25,020 bases of DNA. Source: an uncultured Christensenella sp. Its GTDB lineage: Bacteria > Bacillota > Clostridia > Christensenellales > UBA3700. Below, piece by piece: positions 1 through 6,252 of the stretch; the first letter of the stretch is position 1, and the number at the start of each line of letters is the position of its first letter. The notes below the pieces were generated by a model. It made no database searches. It was not told where the DNA came from and saw only the letters and a program-made list of their open reading frames with translations. Both the position numbers and the translations under genes were made by a program. Location: contig CAJTNW010000008.1 of assembly GCA_910577795.1 (NCBI GenBank), positions 26,085 through 51,104 of the forward strand, given 5' to 3'.

Positions 1-575
1 ATCATTGTTACAAAATAAGCCCATTCTGCAATTTCTTCTGGCTCTGCCCATTTAGGGATAAGAGTTTCATTCATTATTTTTTGCCAAAGTATAGGATTAT
101 TCATAATATGTGCGTTAAGTTCTGTTTTTACTCCGCCAGGGGATAAACTATTTGCTGTAGCACCATACTTAGCAATTCGTAGTGCAGTATTTTTCATATA
201 CGCAACCATTCCGCCTTTACTTGCAGTATATTCAGGAAACTCTGCCCCAGTGCTAGCACTTGCTGATGCAATAAATAAAACACTTTTAATTTTATCCTGA
301 AACGAATATTTTTCAGTTACATTTATACTGCCTTTAAGATTAATATCAATATCTTTGCCTGTATTTTGTACTCCAGCGTTATTTATTACTATCTCAATGT
401 CATTAACTTCAGGAAGAGTATCTGCAAATACATCTGTTTTAAAATGTGTATAATTATCATTTATTATAGATGCATCTAATATATCTATACCAATTACATT
501 ATGACCACAGCATAAAAATTTTTCAGCAATTGCTTTGCCTATACCTTTACTAGTTCCTGTTATCAAGATTTTCAT
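1..575 (-). CDS. SDR-family NAD(P)-dependent oxidoreductase, C-terminus cut by window edge
   Basis: Translation of the minus strand from the ATG at 575 gives a Rossmann short-chain dehydrogenase. The cofactor motif TGTSKGIG is at residues 6-13, NNAG at 65-68, a Ser-rich active-site strand at about 103-110, and the catalytic pair YTASK has Tyr116 and Lys120. SPGGVKTEL follows at about 145-153. About 191 residues are visible; members of the family are usually 230-250 residues, so the C-terminal end lies outside the window. An AAGGAGT ribosome binding site at 582-588 supports this start. The gene overlaps the 3' end of the upstream transporter gene by 26 nt, so the two are probably translated together and share its promoter and riboswitch. 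The substrate cannot be told from sequence, and a role in queuosine metabolism is not shown. Confidence 0.9.
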   Translation of the reverse strand, partial: MKILITGTSKGIGKAIAEKFLCCGHNVIGIDILDASIINDNYTHFKTDVFADTLPEVNDIEIVINNAGVQNTGKDIDINLKGSINVTEKYSFQDKIKSVLFIASASASTGAEFPEYTASKGGMVAYMKNTALRIAKYGATANSLSPGGVKTELNAHIMNNPILWQKIMNETLIPKWAEPEEIAEWAYFVTM

Positions 576-1326
576 TATATAACTCCTTATTTTTTAAGTC
601 TAAATATTCTTTTCCTACATTATGTTGTTTCCAGTATTTAGTTATTTTAAATCCAGGATAAAAGAATATTGCCTCACATAATAGTTCAATAATCATACCT
701 GTTAGAGCACAAGTTATACATTGTACAATTGTCCATCCAAAGAAAAAGTGGCTAACAATAAGTGCAAAAGTCAAGTTGTCAACAAATTGCCCAATAGCAG
801 TAGATACATGTGCACGCAATAAATATGCAATTATTCCATCAGGATTTTTTTTGAATAGTTTGCCAATTCCGTAGTTGGAAAAATTGTTTACAATAGCAGA
901 AACTAAAAATGCACAAGTACTTCCTAAAACTACATACCATGTTCCGCCAAAAGTTTTATTTAGGGCAGTATTTATAATATTTTCACTATTAGTCACAAAA
1001 GATTCTCCCCACATTCCCGGAATAATACTGCCTAAATACAATAAAAAACAAAAGAAAAGGTTAGTGATTATAGCCAAAATTGTAATTTCAGTTGCTGCTT
1101 TAGGCCCAAAATGCTTTGTTAAAATATCCATTGTAAAAAAGGCGAACCAAGATACAATAATGCCGCAGTCACACGCAAGCCAACTTATAGGTATATTAAT
1201 ACTTTTATTAGCCAGTAAATTCATACAAAAAACTGATACTATAAAAAGTACAATTACTATAGATGGAACACATTTTAATAAAATTATAAATTCATTCCAT
1301 TCTTTTTTAATTTTTTGTTTTAACAT
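550..1326 (-). CDS. yhhQ: Queuosine precursor transporter (YhhQ/VUT family, DUF165)
   Basis: Integral membrane protein of 258 residues with about six hydrophobic segments, the family pattern DILTKHFGPKAATEIT near the second segment, and FVDNLTFALI-type residues in a late segment, as in the YhhQ/VUT family. Members import queuosine precursors (preQ0, preQ1 or queuine) used to modify tRNA wobble G34. I place the start at the ATG at 1326 (product begins MLKQKIKKEW), which has AGAGG upstream, and not at the in-frame ATG at 1392. That upstream ATG lies inside the candidate riboswitch leader, and its extra 22 codons would be read through the terminator hairpin and its U-tract. The function is supported independently by the preQ1-I-like aptamer directly upstream. 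The 3' end overlaps the SDR gene. Confidence 0.85.
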   Translation of the reverse strand: MLKQKIKKEWNEFIILLKCVPSIVIVLFIVSVFCMNLLANKSINIPISWLACDCGIIVSWFAFFTMDILTKHFGPKAATEITILAIITNLFFCFLLYLGSIIPGMWGESFVTNSENIINTALNKTFGGTWYVVLGSTCAFLVSAIVNNFSNYGIGKLFKKNPDGIIAYLLRAHVSTAIGQFVDNLTFALIVSHFFFGWTIVQCITCALTGMIIELLCEAIFFYPGFKITKYWKQHNVGKEYLDLKNKELYNENLDNRN

Positions 1327-1365
1327 AAAATGCCTCTTAAGTATTTTTGAAAGACATAAACAAAA

Positions 1366-1386
1366 GAAAAAGGGCATAATAGCCCC
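1366..1386 (-). terminator. Intrinsic terminator in the preQ1 leader
   Basis: Read on the minus strand, a short GC stem GGGC/GCCC (1382-1385 with 1372-1375, six-base loop, one possible extra G-U pair) is followed at once by TTTTTCTTTT. The GGATGG just before it (1385-1390) is complementary to CCATCC in the aptamer loop and P1 (1415-1420), so mutually exclusive pairing could switch termination. The stem is short, so strength is uncertain. Confidence 0.6.
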
Positions 1387-1393
1387 ATCCATT

Positions 1394-1433
1394 CCATAGT
1401 TTTGTTTTTAGACAGGATGGTTTCGAACTGTCT
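1394..1433 (-). promoter_or_regulatory. Candidate preQ1-I riboswitch aptamer
   Basis: On the minus strand: P1 is AGACAG/CTGTCT (1428-1433 with 1410-1415). It closes a 12-nt loop that starts TTC and ends in C immediately before the 3' P1 strand, as in the preQ1-I class. It is followed by the A-rich tail TAAAAACAAAACTATGG. CCAT in the loop (1417-1420) can pair with ATGG in the tail (1394-1397) to form the H-type pseudoknot. The small size, A-rich tail and position before a queuosine-precursor transporter all fit; the exact P2 register is inferred. Confidence 0.7.
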
Positions 1434-1460
1434 TTCGAGTTTTTTATTTTTATTGATATT

Positions 1461-1489
1461 ATTATAACTTGATTATTTAATTATGTCAA
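1461..1489 (-). promoter_or_regulatory. Sigma-A promoter of the queuosine transporter operon
   Basis: On the minus strand a perfect -35 TTGACA (1484-1489), a 17-nt spacer and a perfect -10 TATAAT (1461-1466). The predicted transcription start near 1454 is about 20 nt before the aptamer. Confidence 0.85.
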
Positions 1490-1639
1490 TATTATTATAA
1501 CAAAAAAATGTTACGAAACAATTTTTTACAAACAGTATGCTAAATATTAAAAATCTAACAAAATTAATAAAAATAATGTTAATTAATTGATTTTTGATAA
1601 AAAATAATATAAACTAATATATACAATAATAAAAATTAT

Positions 1640-1730
1640 AGAGAGGTCGCCTAGTTTGGTTTATGGCGCACGATTGGAAATCGTGTAATGTTAATAGCAT
1701 TCGAGGGTTCGAATCCCTTCCTCTCTGCCA
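1640..1730 (+). tRNA. tRNA-Ser (anticodon GGA)
   Basis: A seven-pair acceptor stem AGAGAGG/CCTCTCT (1640-1646 with 1720-1726), discriminator G and an encoded CCA. The anticodon stem-loop is CACGA-TTGGAAA-TCGTG with anticodon GGA, the long variable arm is typical of tRNA-Ser, and the T-arm is GGGTTCGAATCCC. A plausible promoter lies just upstream: TTGATT (1587-1592), 17-nt spacer, TAAACT (1610-1615). Confidence 0.95.
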
Positions 1731-1740
1731 ATATCGGACC

Positions 1741-1763
1741 GACACTTTTTTATTGAAAGTGTC
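1741..1763 (+). repeat. Hairpin 11 nt after tRNA-Ser
   Basis: GACACTTT (1741-1748) and AAAGTGTC (1756-1763) form an 8-bp stem with a 7-nt loop. It may end or trim the tRNA-Ser transcript, but no U-tract follows, so I do not call it a full terminator. Confidence 0.4.
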
Positions 1764-1798
1764 ATTATAATATTTGAGCACTGTAATAATACCTCTAA

Positions 1799-1972
1799 GG
1801 TAAAAAATTAGTAAGTTGTTTTGAATCAATAGGTGTGGATGTAAAATCTCTATTTTTTAATAAAGAGGAGTATGGTGAAATTAGACACGAATATCAATTT
1901 TATATCGGGGATAATGGTGCAGGTTCGCTATGTTTTAAACAGATTTTGAGTTTTTTAAATAATATAAATTAA
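1799..1972 (+). pseudogene. Relic reading frame of about 57 codons, no start codon
   Basis: A frame open from just after a stop at 1796-1798 to a TAA at 1970-1972 reads like protein (for example VKSLFFNKEEYGEIRHEYQF and GDNGAGSLCF). It has no usable start codon or ribosome binding site. It ends a few bases before the ribosome binding site of the DUF3788 gene. The most natural reading is the 3' remnant of a gene that lost its 5' part, close behind tRNA-Ser. I do not recognise the family. It could also be a chance open frame. Confidence 0.35.
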
Positions 1973-1984
1973 TAGGAGAATATT

Positions 1985-2404
1985 ATGCTTGAGACAATAC
2001 CTAACAAAGACACAATGGTAGATTTAATTGGAATATCTTTATTTGATGTTTGGAATAAATTATGTGTTATAATTGATGAAAAATATGATATGGAATGTTT
2101 GTGGAATAATGGTGGTAAAGCATGGGAATATGAGTATAAATACCGCAGAGGTGGTAAAACACTATGCGCTTTATATGCTAGAAAAAATTGTGTAGGCTTT
2201 ATGATTATATTAGGAAAAGATGAACGCGTAAAATTTGAAGTAGATAGAAATAATTATACAAAAATAGTGCAAGATATTTATGACAAAACTCCAACCTACC
2301 ATGATGGAAAATGGTTAATGTTTGAGCCAACAGATACGTCTTTGTTTAATGATTTTATTGCTTTGCTGAATATAAAAAGAAAACCAAATAAAAAGCGAAC
2401 TTAG
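1985..2404 (+). CDS. DUF3788 family protein
   Basis: A 139-residue soluble protein preceded by AGGAG at 1974-1978. The pattern W(N)NGGKAWEYEYKYRRGGKT, then LCALYARKN, GFMIILGKDER and a late YHDGKWLMFEP is what I associate with DUF3788, a small uncharacterised family spread through Bacillota and Bacteroidota. No membrane segment or signal peptide is seen, and no catalytic residues can be named. It sits alone between two tRNA genes behind a gene relic, a typical spot for accessory genes. No clear promoter of its own is visible; it may be read from upstream. Function unknown. Confidence 0.75.
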   Translation: MLETIPNKDTMVDLIGISLFDVWNKLCVIIDEKYDMECLWNNGGKAWEYEYKYRRGGKTLCALYARKNCVGFMIILGKDERVKFEVDRNNYTKIVQDIYDKTPTYHDGKWLMFEPTDTSLFNDFIALLNIKRKPNKKRT

Positions 2405-2465
2405 TTATATGCAAAGGATAATACTGCAAATCAATTTTGAGTAGTTAGTTAGGCATATTATTTGC

Positions 2466-2494
2466 TTGACAAATATTTTTTGCTATATTATAAT
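2466..2494 (+). promoter_or_regulatory. Sigma-A promoter of tRNA-Thr
   Basis: A perfect TTGACA (2466-2471), 17-nt spacer and perfect TATAAT (2489-2494). The predicted start near 2501 is about 30 nt before the mature tRNA. Confidence 0.85.
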
Positions 2495-2530
2495 TACATT
2501 GAAAATTTTTTAATACAATTATAATATTTT

Positions 2531-2606
<76 letters not shown>

Positions 2607-2611
2607 TTCAA

Positions 2612-2635
2612 ATGGCTTATCTTTTGATAAGCCAT
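2612..2635 (+). repeat. Strong hairpin directly after tRNA-Thr
   Basis: ATGGCTTATC and GATAAGCCAT form a 10-bp stem with a TTTT loop (11 bp counting the flanking A-T pair). It lacks a following U-tract, so it may be a processing or weak termination signal. A comparable hairpin (2817-2852) occupies the same place before the second repeat copy. Confidence 0.6.
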
Positions 2636-2640
2636 TACTC

Positions 2641-2734
2641 ATTCCGTAATGACGGAGTCACCGAAATAATGTGACACTCGAACAAGTCTCGTTATTCCGT
2701 CGCTTTGCTCCTTGCAAATCCCGTCATTAGCTCC
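2641..2734 (+). repeat. Direct repeat, copy 1 (94 nt)
   Basis: Hand alignment with 2865-2958 shows 15 mismatches in 94 nt and no gap, mostly transitions; the core AAATAATGTGACACTCGAAC is identical. Copy 1 contains TAATGACGG (2648-2656), the exact complement of CCGTCATTA (2721-2729), so it could fold back over its length. Its 3' end, together with the next base, is a copy of the tRNA-Thr 3' end including CCA. It is followed by two hairpins. No ORF is evident. Confidence 0.8.
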
Positions 2735-2757
2735 AACGTCGAAGCACGACGTTTTTA
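2735..2757 (+). terminator. Hairpin terminator after repeat copy 1
   Basis: AACGTCG (2735-2741), loop AAGCA, CGACGTT (2747-2753), followed by TTTA. The hairpin at the same offset (224 nt on) after copy 2, AAGTCA/TGACTT at 2959-2975, has a different sequence but the same shape. Confidence 0.65.
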
Positions 2758-2760
2758 TTT

Positions 2761-2782
2761 AAAAAGATATGCAAAATAAGCA
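2761..2782. terminator. Bidirectional hairpin with A- and T-tracts
   Basis: AAAAAGATATGC and GCATATCTTTTT pair around a short AT loop; the A-tract on one side and T-run on the other make it a terminator in both directions. Confidence 0.65.
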
Positions 2783-2816
2783 TATCTTTTTTCATTTATG
2801 GTCGGCTTCTCCTTTA

Positions 2817-2852
2817 TCCCACAAAGCCTTTTTAGCAAAAGCCTCTGTGGGA
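2817..2852 (+). repeat. Hairpin before repeat copy 2
   Basis: TCCCACA and TGTGGGA form the outer stem around an interior with a second possible helix. It occupies the position before copy 2 that the 2612-2635 hairpin occupies before copy 1. Confidence 0.5.
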
Positions 2853-2864
2853 GCCCTATTTTTT

Positions 2865-2958
2865 ATTCCGTAATGATGGTGTTGCCAAAATAATGTGACA
2901 CTCGAACAAGTCTCTTTATTCCGTCGCTTTGTTTCTTGCAAGTCTCGCTAATAGTTTC
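2865..2958 (+). repeat. Direct repeat, copy 2 (94 nt)
   Basis: About 84% identical by hand to 2641-2734, offset exactly 224 nt. The tRNA-like 3' end is decayed here (CAAGTCTCGCTAATAGTTTC) and the long-range TAATGACGG pairing is lost, so copy 2 looks like the older or less constrained copy. Confidence 0.8.
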
Positions 2959-2981
2959 AAGTCAAACTATGACTTTTATGC

Positions 2982-3009
2982 AAATAGGACAACTTAAGTT
3001 GTCCTATTT
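2982..3009. terminator. Perfect 28-nt palindrome between convergent genes
   Basis: Symmetric about 2995/2996, with core AGGACAACTTAAGTTGTCCT flanked by A- and T-rich ends. It lies 50 nt from the stop of ribU, which runs toward it on the minus strand, so it probably ends transcription from both sides. Confidence 0.7.
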
Positions 3010-3059
3010 TGCGTTTTATTTTTATTCAATTTTTAAAAATTTTCATATATTATAAAATG

Positions 3060-3806
3060 TTAAATTTCTTTGTTTTGTTGGTTATTGTTATCTTCTGATT
3101 TTTCAATAACATTATAATTTTGCTCTTCATTATGATTTAAATTAATGTCTGTGGTTTGATTATTATCCGCAAACATATTTTCAGTAATTATAGGCTGTTC
3201 TGTTGCTAAGTCTTCATCTGTAACAACTTGTTTATCAAGATATTTTGACACACTTTTGTGAAGTGGAATGTATAAAATAGCGCCTATTACACCATTTGCA
3301 GTTGCTTTTATTAGATTAAAAGGAATAATTGCTGGCAACATTAATTTCATAAGTTCAGAAAAAGGAACTTTCATAAATAATGGAGTAATTGCCATATTTG
3401 CAAGCACCATTACAACAAGCCAACATAATGAGCCTGTAATAGTTGCAATTGCAAGTGATGCTATTTGATTAAGTTTTTTCTTTTTTAAAAAGGCGAACAA
3501 AAATCCTGCACTTAAAGAAAAAGACCCAGTTGCAAAAATATGCATTATTATTCCATAAAATCCACTAGCGCTTGATACTGTTACACCTTGTATTATACTT
3601 ACAATAAATGTAACTATAAGTCCAGAAATTGGACCATAAGCAAAAGTGGCAAACATTATAGGAATGTCGCAAGCATCATATTCCAAAAACGGAGTTAATG
3701 GAATAATTGGAAATCGTAATCCCGGTATGTAAAGTAATACAATTGCAAGTGCGGAAAGTATTGCCATACCAGTGATTTTTCTAGTGTTGAAAAGGTTTGT
3801 TTTCAT
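3060..3806 (-). CDS. ribU: Riboflavin ECF transporter S component RibU
   Basis: A 248-residue membrane protein with about six hydrophobic segments. The family signature LEYDACDIP is at residues 41-49 after the first segment, then a Gly-rich FYGIIMHIFATGSFS loop, and FNLIKATANGVIGAILY at 163-179. RibU captures riboflavin and works with the shared ECF energising module, which is not in the window. The start at 3806 is supported by GGAGGA seven nt upstream; the in-frame ATG at 3923 lies inside the riboswitch leader, upstream of its terminator. The last 55 or so residues form a hydrophilic Asn/Gln/Glu-rich tail beyond the usual RibU fold. Expression is controlled by an FMN riboswitch, which confirms the substrate class. 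Confidence 0.93.
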   Translation of the reverse strand: MKTNLFNTRKITGMAILSALAIVLLYIPGLRFPIIPLTPFLEYDACDIPIMFATFAYGPISGLIVTFIVSIIQGVTVSSASGFYGIIMHIFATGSFSLSAGFLFAFLKKKKLNQIASLAIATITGSLCWLVVMVLANMAITPLFMKVPFSELMKLMLPAIIPFNLIKATANGVIGAILYIPLHKSVSKYLDKQVVTDEDLATEQPIITENMFADNNQTTDINLNHNEEQNYNVIEKSEDNNNQQNKEI

Positions 3807-3822
3807 AAAAAAGTCCTCCAGA

Positions 3823-3852
3823 ATAAAAAAATCATACCGCACTTTGGGTATG
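3823..3852 (-). terminator. Intrinsic terminator of the FMN riboswitch
   Basis: On the minus strand CATACC (3847-3852), an 8-nt loop and GGTATG (3833-3838) are followed by ATTTTTTTA. It lies between the aptamer and the ribU ribosome binding site, as expected for a transcriptional off-switch. Confidence 0.85.
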
Positions 3853-3930
3853 AAAGGAAAACTTTTTGAAATCAACATAAAAGTTAAATAAAAAACATTC
3901 TTATTTAATTTATATGACTTCATATAAATT

Positions 3931-4042
3931 AACTTTTCTCATCCAGACTATACTGTCGGCATAGGAATTACACCTATTCGGCATTGCAAGCAACGTTCAC
4001 GGGCTTTACCGTCGGTGAGGAATTACACCTCGCCCCAAAGTT
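3931..4042 (-). promoter_or_regulatory. FMN riboswitch (RFN element)
   Basis: The minus strand carries the conserved RFN core: GGGGCGAGG near the 5' side, two GGTGTAATTCC-type segments, ACCGACGGTAAAGCCCG, GCCGACAGTATAGTCTGGAT and a closing P1 AACTTT/AAAGTT. FMN binding is expected to favour the terminator at 3823-3852 and shut off ribU. Confidence 0.97.
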
Positions 4043-4085
4043 AAATATTTAATTGGATAAAACATAAAATTATTTTATCAATATT

Positions 4086-4114
4086 AGTATACAACTATAA
4101 AATAAAAATTGCAA
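4086..4114 (-). promoter_or_regulatory. Promoter of ribU
   Basis: On the minus strand -35 TTGCAA (4109-4114), 17-nt spacer, -10 TATACT (4086-4091). The predicted start near 4079 precedes the aptamer by about 37 nt. Its -35 lies 8 nt from the -35 of the divergent tsaE promoter. Confidence 0.7.
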
Positions 4115-4122
4115 CTATTTAA

Positions 4123-4151
4123 TTGCAATTAATTAAAAAAAGTTATATAAT
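4123..4151 (+). promoter_or_regulatory. Promoter of the tsaE-ddl operon
   Basis: -35 TTGCAA (4123-4128), 17-nt spacer, perfect -10 TATAAT (4146-4151). Standard spacing puts the transcription start at about 4157-4159, on top of the tsaE ATG at 4158, with no ribosome binding site between. Confidence 0.75.
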
Positions 4152-4157
4152 AGCCGT

Positions 4158-4577
4158 ATGGAATATATATCAAATAATTTAAAAGATACAGAAAGTTTGG
4201 CAAAAAAACTTGCAGATAAACTTTGCGGAAATGAAATAATTTTGTTAAATGGCGATTTAGGGGCAGGTAAAACAACTTTTACCAAAGCATTGTTTGCAGT
4301 GCTTGGTGTAAATGATATTGTTACTAGTCCGACTTTTGCATTTATGAAAGAATACAACGCAAAATATAAATTATCTCATTATGATATGTATAGGGTAGAA
4401 AGCGAAGATGAATTATGGGAACTTGGCATATCAGATAATCTTTATGAAAAAGGTGTGGCGGTAATTGAATGGAATAAGTTTACACAGTTTCCTGAAGATA
4501 AAAAAGTAATTAGTATTGAAATTGAAAAAACAGGTGATACTTCACGCAAATTTATAATAAAAGAGGTTGTAAAATGA
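4158..4577 (+). CDS. tsaE: tRNA t6A biosynthesis ATPase TsaE
   Basis: A 139-residue P-loop ATPase that works with TsaB and TsaD to transfer threonylcarbamoyl to A37 of ANN-decoding tRNAs. Walker A GDLGAGKTT is at residues 32-40, SPTF at 57-60, HYDMYR at 74-79 and the late EW pair at 104-105, all family hallmarks at normal length. No Shine-Dalgarno is seen before the ATG, and the promoter spacing suggests that the mRNA starts at the start codon. The stop overlaps the tsaB ATG as ATGA. It is the first gene of an operon that runs to ddl. TsaD and TsaC are not in the window. Confidence 0.96.
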   Translation: MEYISNNLKDTESLAKKLADKLCGNEIILLNGDLGAGKTTFTKALFAVLGVNDIVTSPTFAFMKEYNAKYKLSHYDMYRVESEDELWELGISDNLYEKGVAVIEWNKFTQFPEDKKVISIEIEKTGDTSRKFIIKEVVK

Positions 4578-5167
4578 AATTTTTGTTTGTAGATAGTTGT
4601 CATAATGAACTTTTTGTTTTGCTATATGATAATGGCAAAATATATACAAGAAAAAGTAGTGGCAATAAAAAACATAATAGTGTTTTACTGCCATTTATAG
4701 ACGAAGTATTAACTGAAAGTGGTAATAAAATAAAAGATATACAAAATATTGCTTGTTGTGTTGGCCCCGGTTCGTTTACTGGCATAAGACTTGGACTTAC
4801 AACTTGCAATGGTATAGCATTTGCAACATGTGCAAACAGAGTAGCAATTAACACTTTTGAAAGTATTGCATATAATAATATTAATCATATTTTAGTTTGT
4901 GTAGATAGTGGACACGGAAACTATTATGCAGGTGAATATGATAATGGCAAAGAAGTGTCATTGTTTAGTACTGAAGACAGACCTTTTTATAAAGATTTAG
5001 GTTGTGAAATAATTACTTGGAATGGAGAGAAAGATTCTAATAATATAGTAAATGTTATTTGTGAAAAAATAAAAAATAAAGATTTTGTCCAAATGTTTAG
5101 TCCTTTGTATTTAAAGAAATCACAAGCGGAGAGAGAAAAAGATGATAAGACTAGCAACAAAAAATGA
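4574..5167 (+). CDS. tsaB: tRNA t6A biosynthesis protein TsaB
   Basis: A 197-residue ASKHA-fold protein that dimerises with TsaD and scaffolds the t6A complex. GPGSFTGIRLG at residues 64-74 is the diagnostic motif, and the N-terminal strand with VDS matches the family start. It is a little short (many are 220-240) because the C-terminal part is reduced. Its start overlaps tsaE by 4 nt and its end overlaps rimI by 26 nt, pointing to coupled translation. Confidence 0.95.
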   Translation: MKFLFVDSCHNELFVLLYDNGKIYTRKSSGNKKHNSVLLPFIDEVLTESGNKIKDIQNIACCVGPGSFTGIRLGLTTCNGIAFATCANRVAINTFESIAYNNINHILVCVDSGHGNYYAGEYDNGKEVSLFSTEDRPFYKDLGCEIITWNGEKDSNNIVNVICEKIKNKDFVQMFSPLYLKKSQAEREKDDKTSNKK

Positions 5168-5561
5168 TATTAATGCTATAAAAATCATTGAAGACGAGTG
5201 CTTTTTAGAATGTTGGACAGAAAATATGCTTATTGATTCAATGGATAATGGTTGCATTATGGTTGTAGTTGAGTTAAACGAGCAAATAGTTGGATATGCA
5301 GGTGTTTATCCTAATGGAGATATAACTAATGTTGCGGTTTTAAAAGAATATAGAGGCAATGGATATGGCAAATTGCTTGTTAAAGAATTAATAAAACAGG
5401 CAAGTTTAAATAAAATTGATAAATTGTTTTTAGAAGTTAGAGTAAGCAATTTAGTAGCAATTAAACTTTATGAAAACTGTGGCTTTAAGTGTATAAGCCA
5501 AAGGAAAAGGTACTATAAAGATGGTGAAGACGCATTGATTTATGCTTTTGGGGGTGTGTAG
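5142..5561 (+). CDS. rimI: Ribosomal-protein-alanine N-acetyltransferase RimI-like (GNAT)
   Basis: A 139-residue GNAT enzyme using acetyl-CoA. The pyrophosphate-binding loop EYRGNGYGKLL is at residues 69-79, LEVR at 97-100 carries the Glu that acts as base in RimI, and the C-terminal strand has AIKLYENCGFK. The place directly after tsaB is the usual bacterial location of rimI. The known RimI target is the N-terminus of ribosomal protein S18, but substrate use in this lineage is unproven. ORF overlaps on both sides indicate tight packing. Confidence 0.9.
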   Translation: MIRLATKNDINAIKIIEDECFLECWTENMLIDSMDNGCIMVVVELNEQIVGYAGVYPNGDITNVAVLKEYRGNGYGKLLVKELIKQASLNKIDKLFLEVRVSNLVAIKLYENCGFKCISQRKRYYKDGEDALIYAFGGV

Positions 5562-6237
5562 TATCAATTATAAAGTTTTTGGAAATGGTGACAAATTAAT
5601 AGTTTTTTTGCATGGTTTTGGCGGTGGATTTGAAAGTTTTGCTGAAATTGCACAAATGTTGAGTGATAGATATAAGTGTATGCTTATATCTTTTTTTGAG
5701 GAAGAACCGCAAGAACCTCTTACTATTTTTGATTATTATGAGTATGTAAAAAAGGTTATAGAAAATGAAAAAGTAAGTGAAATAATAGTTGTAGGACATT
5801 CTTTTGGTGGCAGAATTGGCATAAAACTTGCAGCAAATAACAATTGTGATAAATTGGTTTTGGTAGATAGTGCAGGACTTAAACCAAAACGTGGATTAAA
5901 ATATTGGTATAAAGTTTATTTGTATAAAATAAGAAAAAAGTTGAAACTTAATGTTGATAATTTTGGGTCGAGTGATTACAAAACACTATCCCCAGTAATG
6001 AAAAAAACTTTTATAAATATAGTAAATTATTATCAAAATAAAGAGATAGAAAAAATAACAATTCCTACCTTAATTTATTGGGGGGAAGAGGATAAGGAAA
6101 CTCCTTTAGAGTTTGCAAAAACATTTAACAAAAAAATAAAAAACTCAAGACTGGTTGTAATAGAAAAATGTGGACATTTTAGTTACTTGCAATCAAAAAG
6201 TACATTTTTTAATTGTTTAAGAAGTTTTTGTGGATAA
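5542..6237 (+). CDS. Alpha/beta-hydrolase
   Basis: A 231-residue alpha/beta-hydrolase with an intact triad: nucleophile Ser87 in GHSFGG, Asp184 in YWGEEDK and His212 in CGHFSY. HGFGG at 24-28 forms the oxyanion loop. A basic, aromatic lid segment lies at about 113-165. No signal peptide, so cytoplasmic. Its reading frame overlaps the end of rimI by 20 nt; the ATG at 5542 has only a weak GGTGAAGA upstream, and a GTG at 5554 is an alternative that would remove four residues. The next gene follows 15 nt on. Substrate unknown; esterase or acyl hydrolase would be a guess. Confidence 0.85.
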   Translation: MLLGVCSINYKVFGNGDKLIVFLHGFGGGFESFAEIAQMLSDRYKCMLISFFEEEPQEPLTIFDYYEYVKKVIENEKVSEIIVVGHSFGGRIGIKLAANNNCDKLVLVDSAGLKPKRGLKYWYKVYLYKIRKKLKLNVDNFGSSDYKTLSPVMKKTFINIVNYYQNKEIEKITIPTLIYWGEEDKETPLEFAKTFNKKIKNSRLVVIEKCGHFSYLQSKSTFFNCLRSFCG

Positions 6238-6252
6238 TAAAGGAGGTTTTTT

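Noticed and set aside
1324..1392. Longer start of the queuosine transporter (ATG at 1392)
   Set aside because: It lies in the riboswitch leader and would be read through a terminator hairpin and U-tract; the ATG at 1326 has a ribosome binding site.
875..1399. Plus-strand open frame opposite the transporter gene
   Set aside because: It lies entirely antisense to a recognised membrane protein, has no ribosome binding site and no family resemblance; other opposite-strand frames across the window were dismissed on the same grounds.
1614..1829. Minus-strand frame across tRNA-Ser
   Set aside because: It is the antisense of a clear tRNA gene.
2641..2958. CRISPR array
   Set aside because: Only two long copies with 84% identity, no short regular repeats with unique spacers, and no cas genes.
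3807..3923. Longer start of ribU (ATG at 3923)
   Set aside because: It falls between the FMN aptamer and its terminator; GGAGGA before 3806 marks the true start.
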